From: SIG607 sp045537575
GTDB taxonomy: Bacteria; Bacillota; Clostridia; Oscillospirales; Acutalibacteraceae
Assembly (NCBI GenBank): GCA_045537575.1
Contig: JAZSPU010000015.1
Coordinates: forward strand, 1-21,557
DNA: 21,557 nt
Direction: 5' to 3'
Made by a program: the position numbers and the translations under genes. Below are positions 14,250 to 20,939 of this stretch, in pieces. The notes beneath the pieces were generated by a model. It searched no databases and had not been told where the DNA came from. It was given only the letters and a program-made list of their open reading frames with translations. Each line of letters opens with the position of its first letter. The first letter of the stretch is position 1.

Positions 14250-15472
14250 ACTGTTTCGCCTTCTTTCACATTTTTACTTATCATAGATTTCGCCTTTACC
14301 GTAGCATTCTTGCCTATTTTTACACCGGCGCCCAAAACTGCAATTCCCCAATCATTTTTATCAGATATGTTTGCAGGATTTTCGCCAACAACTGCGCCCT
14401 CGCCCACCTTTACGTTTTCTGCAACTATTGCATACTGTACGTGTGCGCCTTTTTTAACTACTGCTCCGGGCATTATAAGGGAATATTCAACCGTTGCGCC
14501 TTCCTCAATGGTAACATCTTCAAAAAGTACGGAATAGTCAAGCTTTCCGCTTACCGAACATCCGTCGCTGACAAGAGAATTTTCAACCTCGGCTTTTTCG
14601 CTTATATACTGAGGCGGCAGCCAACCTGTACGGGAATATATTTTCCAATCATTACTGTCAAGCTTCAAATCAAGCTTGGGATTAAGTAGGTCAAGATTAG
14701 CATCCCACAAAGATTCTACAGTACCTACGTCCTTCCAATAGCCTTCAAATCTATAAGCTATCATTTTTTCGCCGGCATTAAGCATATTCGGAATAATATC
14801 CTTACCGAAATCGTTATGGGATTCTTTATTCTTTTCGTCTGCAATAAGATACTCACGCATTTTATCCCAAGAGAAAACATAAATTCCCATAGAAGCAAGA
14901 TTGCTCTTAGGATTAGCAGGTTTTTCTTCAAACTCGTAAATTGTGCCGTCCTCTTTGGCATTCATAATTCCGAAACGAGAAGCCTCCTCATAGGGCACCT
15001 CCATAACTGCAATAGTACAGTCAGCACCGCTTTCCTTATGAGCCTTTATCATTTTAGAATAGTCCATTTTATAAATATGGTCACCCGAGAGCACAAGCAC
15101 ATATTCAGGATCATATTTTTCGATAAAATGAATATTCTGATAAATTGCATTAGCAGTGCCCTTGTACCAGTCACCGCCCTTGCTCTTCTGATATGGAGGG
15201 AGAATATGAACACCGCCGTCGATTCTGTCAAGATCCCACGGCTTTCCGCTTCCCACGTAATCATTAAGTTCCAAAGGCTGATACTGGGTTAGAATACCCA
15301 CAATATCAATACCGGAATTAACGCAGTTCGAAAGCGGAAAATCTATAATTCTGTACTTTCCGCCGTATGGCACGGCAGGTTTTGCAATTTTGTGTGTTAA
15401 AACACCTAATCGGCTTCCCTGTCCGCCTGCAAGTAACATTGCTACACATTTGTTCTTCTTCAAGACACTCAC
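14246..15472 (-). CDS. glgC: Glucose-1-phosphate adenylyltransferase catalytic subunit
   Basis: A 408-residue enzyme that makes ADP-glucose from ATP and glucose-1-phosphate, the first committed step of glycogen synthesis. The catalytic loop AGGQGSRLG lies at 15-23, followed by KPAVPYGGKYRIIDFPLSN, the WYKGTANA substrate region and SGDHIYKMDY. A C-terminal left-handed beta-helix (about 295-400) carries hexapeptide repeats. The start is GTG at 15472 with only a weak ribosome site (GAAAG); a TTG three codons later is an alternative. It is 16 bases after glgB and overlaps glgD by four bases. Confidence 0.95.
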   Translation of the reverse strand: MSVLKKNKCVAMLLAGGQGSRLGVLTHKIAKPAVPYGGKYRIIDFPLSNCVNSGIDIVGILTQYQPLELNDYVGSGKPWDLDRIDGGVHILPPYQKSKGGDWYKGTANAIYQNIHFIEKYDPEYVLVLSGDHIYKMDYSKMIKAHKESGADCTIAVMEVPYEEASRFGIMNAKEDGTIYEFEEKPANPKSNLASMGIYVFSWDKMREYLIADEKNKESHNDFGKDIIPNMLNAGEKMIAYRFEGYWKDVGTVESLWDANLDLLNPKLDLKLDSNDWKIYSRTGWLPPQYISEKAEVENSLVSDGCSVSGKLDYSVLFEDVTIEEGATVEYSLIMPGAVVKKGAHVQYAIVAENVKVGEGAVVGENPANISDKNDWGIAVLGAGVKIGKNATVKAKSMISKNVKEGETV

Positions 15473-15488
15473 TACACTTTCATAAAAT

Positions 15489-17348
15489 TTATTTGCGCTG
15501 CTTGTTTCTCTTAAGATAGGTCACAGATAGAGGCGGTATATCTAATGAAATACTGTTTTCATATCCGTGCATCTCTGTTTTTTCGCTTTTATATGAGGCT
15601 CTGCTTTTTTCTTTTACTCCGCCGAATTCCTGCCATTCGGAACAAAAAACCGTTCTGTAGCTTGCCTTATCGGGTACGCCTATACGGTAATTTTCTCTTC
15701 CTACAGGCACAAAGTTACATACAACAATTATTTCTTCACCGTCACTTGCCATTCTTCTGAAGGAAATAATGCTCTGTGTATAATCATCATTGGAAATCCA
15801 GTTAAAGCCTTCCCAAGAATAATCTATCTCATAAAGAGGCGGATTCTTAAGATAAAACTCATTGAGCTTTTTGGTGAAATATTGCATTTTTTCGTGGGCT
15901 TCATAATCAAGTAAAAACCAATCAAGCTGACGCTTATAGTCCCACTCAATAAACTGAGCAAACTCTTGTCCCATAAAGGAAAGCTTTTTACCGGGGTGAG
16001 CCATCATATAAGCCATAAATGCTCTGAGTCCCCTGAATTTGCCTTCATAATCCCCCGGCATTTTATTTATCATAGAACATTTTCCGTGTACTACCTCATC
16101 GTGAGAAAGGGGCAAAATAAAGTTCTCACTAAAGGCATAGAAAAAGGAAAAAGTAAGACATTCGTGATTGTTTTTTCTAAAAAGCGGATCAAGGGAGGTG
16201 TAACGGAGCATATCGTTCATCCAGCCCATATTCCACTTGAAATTAAAACCAAGTCCGCCGTCAAAGGATGGCTTTGTCACCATAGGCCAGGCTGTTGACT
16301 CCTCGGCAATCATCAAGACGTTGGGATTTACGCTGAAAGCCGCCGAATTAAGCTGTCTTAAAAACTCAACCGCTTCAAGATTTTCTTTGCCGCCAAAAGA
16401 GTTAGGCAGCCATTCACCGTCTTTTCTGCCATAATCAAGATAGAGCATAGACGCAACTGCATCAACCCTGAGTCCGTCAATATGAAATTCCTTTAGCCAA
16501 AAACAAGCGCTACCAAGCAGGAAGTTAATAACCTCGACCTTGCCGAAATCAAAAACTGCCGTTCCCCATTCCTTATGTTCGCCCTTTCTTTCATCGCTGT
16601 ATTCGTAAAGGGGCGTACCGTCAAAGCGGTAAAGGAAGGGTTCATCCTTTGGAAAATGCGCAGGTACCCAGTCAAGAATAATTCCTATACCCTTACTATG
16701 AAGTATATCCACAAATTTCTTAAAATCTTCGGGAGTACCATATCTTGAAGTAGGAGCATAATAGCCGCTGACCTGATACCCCCAAGAGCCTTCAAAGGGA
16801 TGCTCGGTAATCGGCATCAGCTCAATGTGGGTATATCCCATCTCAGATACATAATCAGCAAGAGCACGCGCTGCTTCCTCATAAGTATATGGATTACCAT
16901 CCTCGTGAATACGCCAAGAGCCAAGATGTACTTCATATATATTTACAGGCGAAGAATATATATTCTCATCTTTCACCTTTTGCTGCCATTTTTTATCCTT
17001 CCAGCTATAGCTGTCATAGTAAACCTTTGAGCAAGTACCGGGAGGTGTTTCGAAATGCCGCGCATACGGGTCTGCCTTAAGAACCGTTTTATCGCCCTTT
17101 GTTATTGCGTATTTGTAATTGTCAAACAGCTTTATACCCTTAATGACCAGTTCAAAGGTACCATCACCATTTTTCTGCATAACGTCGGCATATCCGTTCC
17201 AACCGTTAAAATCCCCTACTACCGAAACAGTATCGGCATTAGGCGCCCATACCCTGAAAAGCGTACCCTCTTCACCATAAAAAGTGCCAAGATAATTATA
17301 GGCATCATAAATTATGGAGTTTCGAAATCTTTCTGAATACCCTTCCAA
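15489..17348 (-). CDS. glgB: 1,4-alpha-glucan branching enzyme, GH13
   Basis: A 619-residue enzyme that cuts alpha-1,4-glucan and rejoins it as alpha-1,6 branches. An N-terminal CBM48-type domain (about 20-110; FRVWAPNADTVSVVGDFNGW at 31-50) precedes the GH13 barrel, with the four conserved regions DWVPAHF at 226-232, GLRVDAV at 292-298 (nucleophile Asp296), MIAEES at 346-351 (acid Glu349) and LSHDEVVHGK at 414-423 (Asp417). The C-terminal beta domain ends near 610. The start is TTG at 17348 with GGGAGAGGG upstream; no in-frame ATG precedes the conserved domain. It is the first gene of the glycogen operon and has its own promoter. Confidence 0.96.
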   Translation of the reverse strand: MEGYSERFRNSIIYDAYNYLGTFYGEEGTLFRVWAPNADTVSVVGDFNGWNGYADVMQKNGDGTFELVIKGIKLFDNYKYAITKGDKTVLKADPYARHFETPPGTCSKVYYDSYSWKDKKWQQKVKDENIYSSPVNIYEVHLGSWRIHEDGNPYTYEEAARALADYVSEMGYTHIELMPITEHPFEGSWGYQVSGYYAPTSRYGTPEDFKKFVDILHSKGIGIILDWVPAHFPKDEPFLYRFDGTPLYEYSDERKGEHKEWGTAVFDFGKVEVINFLLGSACFWLKEFHIDGLRVDAVASMLYLDYGRKDGEWLPNSFGGKENLEAVEFLRQLNSAAFSVNPNVLMIAEESTAWPMVTKPSFDGGLGFNFKWNMGWMNDMLRYTSLDPLFRKNNHECLTFSFFYAFSENFILPLSHDEVVHGKCSMINKMPGDYEGKFRGLRAFMAYMMAHPGKKLSFMGQEFAQFIEWDYKRQLDWFLLDYEAHEKMQYFTKKLNEFYLKNPPLYEIDYSWEGFNWISNDDYTQSIISFRRMASDGEEIIVVCNFVPVGRENYRIGVPDKASYRTVFCSEWQEFGGVKEKSRASYKSEKTEMHGYENSISLDIPPLSVTYLKRNKQRK

Positions 17349-17386
17349 CTTTCCCTCTCCCTTCGTTTAGTATTCTTTCCTTTATT

Positions 17387-17415
17387 ATCATACCAAATCA
17401 AAGCCCGAATTTCAA
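17387..17415 (-). promoter_or_regulatory. Promoter of the glycogen operon
   Basis: Minus-strand TTGAAA (17415-17410), 17-base spacer, TATGAT (17392-17387). The leader to glgB is about 35 bases. I see no clear catabolite (cre) site in the 260-base divergent region up to the GH130 gene. Confidence 0.7.
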
Positions 17416-17549
17416 GTCATTTTTGTTAATTTTAAAACATTTTTATTAAGAACTGGTTCATAATATTGTAAAATTTCCACAAAAACGCACCATTTTTTTG
17501 TATATATATTAAAATTCGACAGGTTTATATTTTTCTTAAGCAAAATTCC

Positions 17550-17578
17550 TTGACTAAAATTCAAATTAATGCTAATAT
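17550..17578 (+). promoter_or_regulatory. Promoter of the GH130 gene
   Basis: TTGACT (17550-17555), 17-base spacer, TAATAT (17573-17578) preceded by TGC (extended -10). Divergent from the glycogen operon promoter, about 135 bases away. Confidence 0.78.
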
Positions 17579-17608
17579 TATCTCAGTAACTAAAGGAGGT
17601 TATTTGGT

Positions 17609-18616
17609 ATGATAACTAAATTCAGAGGCGAAGAGTACATAATGCACCGAAACGCCAAAAATCCCATTATAACAAAAGAGGATTTCCCTCTTGAAACCAA
17701 TGCGGTATTTAACTGCGGACAAACGCTCTTTAACGGAAAAACTCTTTTGCTTATTGCAGCATATTATAAAGAACGTATAAATAACAGTATGTGCGGTATT
17801 CACGTAGCAACAAGTGAGGACGGTGTTAACTTTGACATTAATCCTACTCCTCTTTTCTTAAGTGATGACTGGAGCGGCGACTGTCCCGGCACATTTGATG
17901 GTTGGGTTATTGACCCCAGAGTCACAAAAATTGATGATACATATTATATTATCCGTCCCGGTCAGGTAAAAGGTAGCGGTCCTTGCGCCCTTCTTTACAA
18001 AACAAAGGATTTCGAAACAGCTCAGTTTGTTGACTGCATTTCCCTTCCCGCAAACCGTGTACCCTGTCTTTTCCCCGAAAAAATTGACGGACTTTACGTT
18101 AGACTTGACCGTCCCTACAACGTTCATTGTCCCGAGGAGCCCGAGTGTATTCCCGATACCGATATTCTTAGAGCAAGCATCTGGATTTCTTATTCTCCCG
18201 ACCTTGTTTATTGGGGACATCACCGTCCGCTTCTCTATCCCGAAAGCGTATCCTATTCCAACTGGAAAATCGGTCCTACTCCCCCAATCAAAACCAAAGA
18301 CGGTTGGCTTGAAATTATCCACGGAGTTTGGAAGGAAAACGGCGAATTCTGTTATTCAATAGGCGCTATGCTTATGGATTTAAAGGATCCCACAAAGATT
18401 ATCGGTCTTCTTGACCGTTGGATTCTTACTCCTACCGAGCCTTTCGAAACCGACGGCAGAGTTGGAAACGTTGTATTCCCCTGCGGTGCTATTGCCGAAG
18501 AGGATAAGGATGAAATCCGCATTTACTACGGTGCCGCTGACGAGCATATCGGTCTTGCTAAGGGTAAGCTCAGCGAACTTTTAGAAGCTCTTAAAAATTC
18601 CAAAGCGCCCTACTGA
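17609..18616 (+). CDS. GH130 family glycosidase/phosphorylase
   Basis: A 335-residue five-bladed beta-propeller enzyme of the GH130 type. The general-acid aspartate motif is present as WVIDPRVTKIDDTYY (99-113, Asp102), along with the early NPI (18-20) and later GPTPP and YYGAADEHIGLA at the C-terminus, which are common to this family. Members act on beta-mannosides, many as phosphorylases that release mannose-1-phosphate, others as hydrolases. Which substrate this one uses cannot be read from the sequence. The ATG at 17609 has an AAAGGAGG ribosome site nine bases upstream; an internal Met at residue 12 is a less likely start. Monocistronic, divergent from glgB and ended by the terminator at 18676-18712. 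Confidence 0.88.
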   Translation: MITKFRGEEYIMHRNAKNPIITKEDFPLETNAVFNCGQTLFNGKTLLLIAAYYKERINNSMCGIHVATSEDGVNFDINPTPLFLSDDWSGDCPGTFDGWVIDPRVTKIDDTYYIIRPGQVKGSGPCALLYKTKDFETAQFVDCISLPANRVPCLFPEKIDGLYVRLDRPYNVHCPEEPECIPDTDILRASIWISYSPDLVYWGHHRPLLYPESVSYSNWKIGPTPPIKTKDGWLEIIHGVWKENGEFCYSIGAMLMDLKDPTKIIGLLDRWILTPTEPFETDGRVGNVVFPCGAIAEEDKDEIRIYYGAADEHIGLAKGKLSELLEALKNSKAPY

Positions 18617-18675
18617 TAAAATATTAGTTTTTCCCGTACTATTAATATACGCTTAATTGCTTTTATTACATTTAT

Positions 18676-18712
18676 AAAAAAACAGAACTGCTTGAAAGCA
18701 GTTCTGTTTTTT
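18676..18712. terminator. Bidirectional terminator after GH130
   Basis: AAAACAGAACTGC and its complement form a stem of about 15 bp (18677-18691 with 18698-18712), loop TTGAAA, with A/T runs on both sides. It serves the GH130 gene (plus) and the DUF4282-like gene (minus). Confidence 0.92.
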
Positions 18713-18730
18713 GTCTGTAATTATTTCTGA

Positions 18731-19180
18731 TTATTCGCCGATTTTAGGCTCAACGTAATCTTCGTTCTGGTTTTTAAGCTTTTTGTTGATTTCAATGGTG
18801 TTCTTAACAAGAAGAATGCCCATCATAATGCCTTCATATACAACGCGAACAACGATAGGTCCTAAAATTGCAATTAAAAGGCCCTGCCAGCCATACCAAG
18901 TTGTATAATTGGCGTAACGTCCGGTATAAGTTTCGAAACCGAAAATCATAAATACGCCAACGAAAATGCAAGCAAAGGTAGAGAAAATGTAAAGAGCGCG
19001 GAAGAAGGTTTCAATAAAGAGCTGCTTCATATTTAATATGTCGCTAACTATTTTTAAAATCTTCGGTAATTTTGCGCGTTTTTTCTCAGGCAGAATAAAA
19101 ATAAATGCGAGAACGGTGGCTGCAACGGCAGTAATAATGCCAAGTACAGTAAAAAATGTAACAGTGCTGAAGTGATTCAT
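18731..19180 (-). CDS. Membrane protein, DUF4282-like
   Basis: A 149-residue protein with likely membrane helices at about 7-30, 60-82 and 98-125, a short Tyr-rich loop (84-97) and a charged C-terminal tail. The region FIETFFRALYIFSTFACIFVG...GLLIAILGPIVVRVVYEGIMM matches the pattern of DUF4282, a domain of unknown function often seen as a pair of helices. The ribosome site is GGGGG before TTTTATTATG. It stands alone, with its own promoter, and ends at the shared terminator at 18676-18712. Function unknown. Confidence 0.82.
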   Translation of the reverse strand: MNHFSTVTFFTVLGIITAVAATVLAFIFILPEKKRAKLPKILKIVSDILNMKQLFIETFFRALYIFSTFACIFVGVFMIFGFETYTGRYANYTTWYGWQGLLIAILGPIVVRVVYEGIMMGILLVKNTIEINKKLKNQNEDYVEPKIGE

Positions 19181-19207
19181 AATAAAACCCCCAAAATATT
19201 TTTCTTA

Positions 19208-19235
19208 ATTATATCATAAATAAAATAAAAATCAA
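19208..19235 (-). promoter_or_regulatory. Promoter of the DUF4282-like gene
   Basis: Minus-strand TTGATT (19235-19230), 16-base spacer, TATAAT (19213-19208) preceded by TGA (extended -10). Confidence 0.7.
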
Positions 19236-19328
19236 TAGATTTCCCCATATATTTTCCTATTTCTATACTAAAAATCTTTATTACTTTTCATAAGCAAAAT
19301 TGTAACACCCTTGAAAAAAGCAATTAAC

Positions 19329-19605
19329 GGAGCGTTCTCTTAGGGATAAACCGCCTAAAAAAGTAAATTTTTGCGGTCTAATGTGTTAAAAAGACACGAT
19401 ATGCGTCAGCATTACCGTGTCTTTTCGTCTGTTATCCCACTAAAAATTTATCTTTTTTAGGTGCACACAGTTTTGTAGTCTAAAAATTTGTACTATTCAC
19501 AACGCCGACAAACTGCAGAAATACTTTGTGTATTTCAAAGTTTGAGGCAAAAGTGATAGGGCAAATTTTTGCTCCAAAACCGATTTATCCCTAAGTGAGC
19601 GCTCC
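19329..19605. repeat. 277-bp element with 25-nt terminal inverted repeats (MITE-like)
   Basis: The left end (19329-19353) begins GGAGCGTTCTCTTAGGGATA and the right end (19581-19605) is its inverted copy with three mismatches over 25 nt. No target-site duplication of 2-9 bp is visible at the borders and no transposase is present. The same DNA is described as a candidate ncRNA; copy number in the genome would decide between the two. Confidence 0.6.
19389..19425 (-). terminator. Terminator-like hairpin inside the structured element
   Basis: AAAAGACACG (19389-19398) pairs perfectly with CGTGTCTTTT (19416-19425), with an inner ATGC/GCAT stem and a GTCA loop. On the minus strand GACACG...CGTGTC is followed by a run of T, so it could end a shorter transcript of about 260 nt. 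Confidence 0.5.
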
Positions 19606-19653
19606 GAATGGGTACTATCGGTTCTCCTCTGTAAATTCTTATTTATATGTTAA

Positions 19654-19681
19654 ATTATACCATTTAGTCCTAAAACTGCAA
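19654..19681 (-). promoter_or_regulatory. Promoter reading into the structured element
   Basis: Minus-strand TTGCAG (19681-19676), 16-base spacer, TATAAT (19659-19654) preceded by TGG (extended -10). No coding sequence follows for over 450 bases on that strand. Confidence 0.65.
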
Positions 19682-19699
19682 TGCATAAAAAGGGGCATT

Positions 19700-19876
19700 T
19701 TAGAATGCTAAATCCATTAAAAGTTTCTCTTTCAGATTGTTCAAAGTATCTTCTTCAACATCAATATATATGCAATCTACACAGTTTCCTTGTATATCAA
19801 GCCGTACACTTTCCAAAATACAAGTTCCCTGTTTTTGATATATGCAAAATTCATTTTCGCAAGATAATTGAATCAT
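19700..19876 (-). CDS. Cys-rich small protein of unknown function
   Basis: A 58-residue protein starting MIQLSCENEFCIYQKQG. Five cysteines at 6, 11, 19, 32 and 35 (spacing C-x4-C-x7-C-x12-C-x2-C) suggest a metal site or a small knuckle fold. The start at 19876 is chosen because GCGAGGTGA (19889-19882) lies five bases upstream, and a good promoter precedes it; an upstream TTG at 19891 overlaps that ribosome site. I recall similar short hypothetical proteins in Clostridia but cannot name a family. The plus-strand open frame over the same bases lacks a ribosome site. It stands between the structured element and the divergent XRE regulator. Confidence 0.72.
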   Translation of the reverse strand: MIQLSCENEFCIYQKQGTCILESVRLDIQGNCVDCIYIDVEEDTLNNLKEKLLMDLAF

Positions 19877-19894
19877 ATAATCACCTCGCAAATA

Positions 19895-19923
19895 ATTTTA
19901 ACACAAATTAATGCAAATATCAA
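19895..19923 (-). promoter_or_regulatory. Promoter of the Cys-rich small protein
   Basis: Minus-strand TTGATA (19923-19918), 17-base spacer, TAAAAT (19900-19895). Confidence 0.7.
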
Positions 19924-19951
19924 GTACGCGAAGTATTTTAAACTCAAGCTT

Positions 19952-19995
19952 ACCTATACTTATTTATAGAGTTATCGAGTAAATGAAGTATAGGT
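19952..19995 (+). promoter_or_regulatory. Inverted repeat overlapping the XRE ribosome site
   Basis: ACCTATACTT (19952-19961) and AAGTATAGGT (19986-19995) are perfect inverted copies 24 bases apart. The right arm includes the AGGTGA ribosome site of the XRE gene, so it could be an operator for autorepression or an mRNA stem that hides the ribosome site. Confidence 0.6.
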
Positions 19996-20002
19996 GATAA
20001 AA

Positions 20003-20245
20003 ATGAAATTAAACGAAGCCGTAGCGTACAGAATAAAGGAACTTTGCAAAGAGTACGGAATAACACAATATCAATTATATTTAAAAACGGGCGTTCCGCA
20101 GTCAACCCTAAGCACAATTATGAAGTGTTCCTACCCCAGTATGAAACTTAGAATAATATACGAAATTTGCGACGGCTTGGAAATAAGCCTTGAAGATTTT
20201 TTCGCTTCAGATGTATTTAAGCGCGAAAATATAGAGGAATGTTAA
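20003..20245 (+). CDS. XRE-family helix-turn-helix regulator
   Basis: An 80-residue DNA-binding protein made almost only of a Cro/CI-type HTH: YGITQYQLYLKTGVPQSTLSTIMK at about 18-41 holds helices 2 and 3, followed by MKLRIIYEICDGLEISLEDFF (47-67), the usual end of the five-helix bundle. No sensor domain is attached. The start at 20003 is used rather than the in-frame GTG at 19994, because that GTG lies inside the AGGTGA ribosome site. The perfect inverted repeat upstream suggests autoregulation. Its targets are unknown; the divergent Cys-rich gene is the nearest candidate. Confidence 0.88.
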   Translation: MKLNEAVAYRIKELCKEYGITQYQLYLKTGVPQSTLSTIMKCSYPSMKLRIIYEICDGLEISLEDFFASDVFKRENIEEC

Positions 20246-20257
20246 ACATTAAAAATC

Positions 20258-20282
20258 CCCCAAAAGTGTCTAACTTTTGGGG
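20258..20282 (-). terminator. Terminator, mainly for the leftward nitroreductase operon
   Basis: CCCCAAAAGT (20258-20267) pairs perfectly with ACTTTTGGGG (20273-20282), loop GTCTA. Only the minus strand has a following T-run (20255-20251), so it best serves the nitroreductase transcript, although it also lies 13 bases after the XRE stop. The ~105 bases between it and the nitroreductase stop hold no recognisable gene. Confidence 0.8.
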
Positions 20283-20388
20283 TGCATATCAAAATTTCTT
20301 CGGGCGGATAGTTTTGTTTTCTTTGATAGAAAAATTAAGCGTTATTCCGTCTTTGACAGAGTGATATTTTTTATAAATTCAAATAATT

Positions 20389-20922
20389 TTATTCTTCGAT
20401 TATTTTAACAAGCTCGGTTAAAGCCTTGCGGTTTTTTGCGCGAAGTTTATCGTCTTTTGATGCATATCCCAAAGTGATAACAAGTCGCACTGCGCTGTCT
20501 AAACCGCAAATTTCGCGAATTTTTGTATCATCTAGCCAACCAAGGATACAAGTGCTAAGTCCCTGAGCGGTGGCTTCAGCGGTAATATACGCCGACAATA
20601 TGCCGATATCAATTGAACGGTAATCGTTATTTTTAAGCTTTGCTCCCAATGCCGCAGATTTAACGTAAGGCTTTTCCGACAGCACAATCAAAACGGGAGC
20701 ATCTGTTGCAAATTTGTTCATTCCCATTCCTTGAGTTGCCTTCGCCACTTTTTTTGCTGTCTCGCCCTTGCAAACGGTTATTTGATACGGCTGACCGTTG
20801 CAAGCAGACGGGGAAAGTCTGGCGGCAGCTAAAATGCAGTCTAATTTTTCTTTTTCAACCATTCTTGCCGAATCATAACGGCGGCAGGACTGTCTGTTTT
20901 CTGCAATTTCAGTAAAATTCAT
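20389..20922 (-). CDS. Nitroreductase family protein
   Basis: A 177-residue FMN-binding protein of the nitroreductase family. The opening ENRQSCRRYD (8-17) is the usual R-x-S-x-R-x-[FY] FMN-phosphate motif, and ARLSPSACNGQPYQITV (34-50) is the second conserved region; the short C-terminal ALTELVKIIEE fits the compact group. Members reduce nitro compounds, quinones or flavins with NAD(P)H; the substrate here is not predictable. I start at 20922 because AAAGGAG (20936-20930) is correctly spaced; a longer reading would run into the ribosome site and the gene before. It follows the UDG-like gene by 17 bases, suggesting one operon. Confidence 0.9.
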   Translation of the reverse strand: MNFTEIAENRQSCRRYDSARMVEKEKLDCILAAARLSPSACNGQPYQITVCKGETAKKVAKATQGMGMNKFATDAPVLIVLSEKPYVKSAALGAKLKNNDYRSIDIGILSAYITAEATAQGLSTCILGWLDDTKIREICGLDSAVRLVITLGYASKDDKLRAKNRKALTELVKIIEE

Positions 20923-20939
20923 AATTTTCTCCTTTGTAA

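Larger units (their letters stand above)
19314..19647 (-). ncRNA. Candidate structured non-coding RNA
   Basis: The gene-free stretch 19240-19650 can be read as one minus-strand RNA of about 330 nt. A strong promoter (19681-19654) fires into it, and a T-run (19319-19314) lies just past its far end. The 5' and 3' parts pair over about 25 nt (19605-19581 with 19353-19329, three mismatches) as a closing stem. Inside are at least four hairpins: GGAGCAAA/TTTGCCC (about 19559-19575), GCC/CAAACT/AAATAC nested stem (19504-19548), AAAAGACACG stem with an inner ATGC stem (19389-19425), and ACCGC/GCGGT (about 19350-19377). An AT-rich inverted repeat (19354-19373 with 19442-19461) is an alternative pairing. 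No open frame with a ribosome site is found. I could not match it to RNase P, SRP, tmRNA or 6S RNA. A mobile MITE is the main alternative. Confidence 0.45.

Noticed and set aside
17349..17608. Search for a cre (catabolite) site between glgB and the GH130 gene
   Set aside because: TGTAAAATTTCCACA near 17467 lacks the central CG and most of the consensus.
19610..19640. AGAGGAG on the minus strand near the 5' end of the structured element, as a ribosome site for a small gene
   Set aside because: No ATG, GTG or TTG at proper spacing and no frame of useful length follows.
19681..19911. Plus-strand open frame of 76 codons
   Set aside because: No ribosome site; it lies opposite the Cys-rich gene, which has a promoter and ribosome site.
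20283..20388. Short repeats TCTTTGATAGA/TCTTTGACAGA after the nitroreductase gene
   Set aside because: Only two imperfect copies of 11 bases in AT-rich DNA; no structure or gene could be tied to them.
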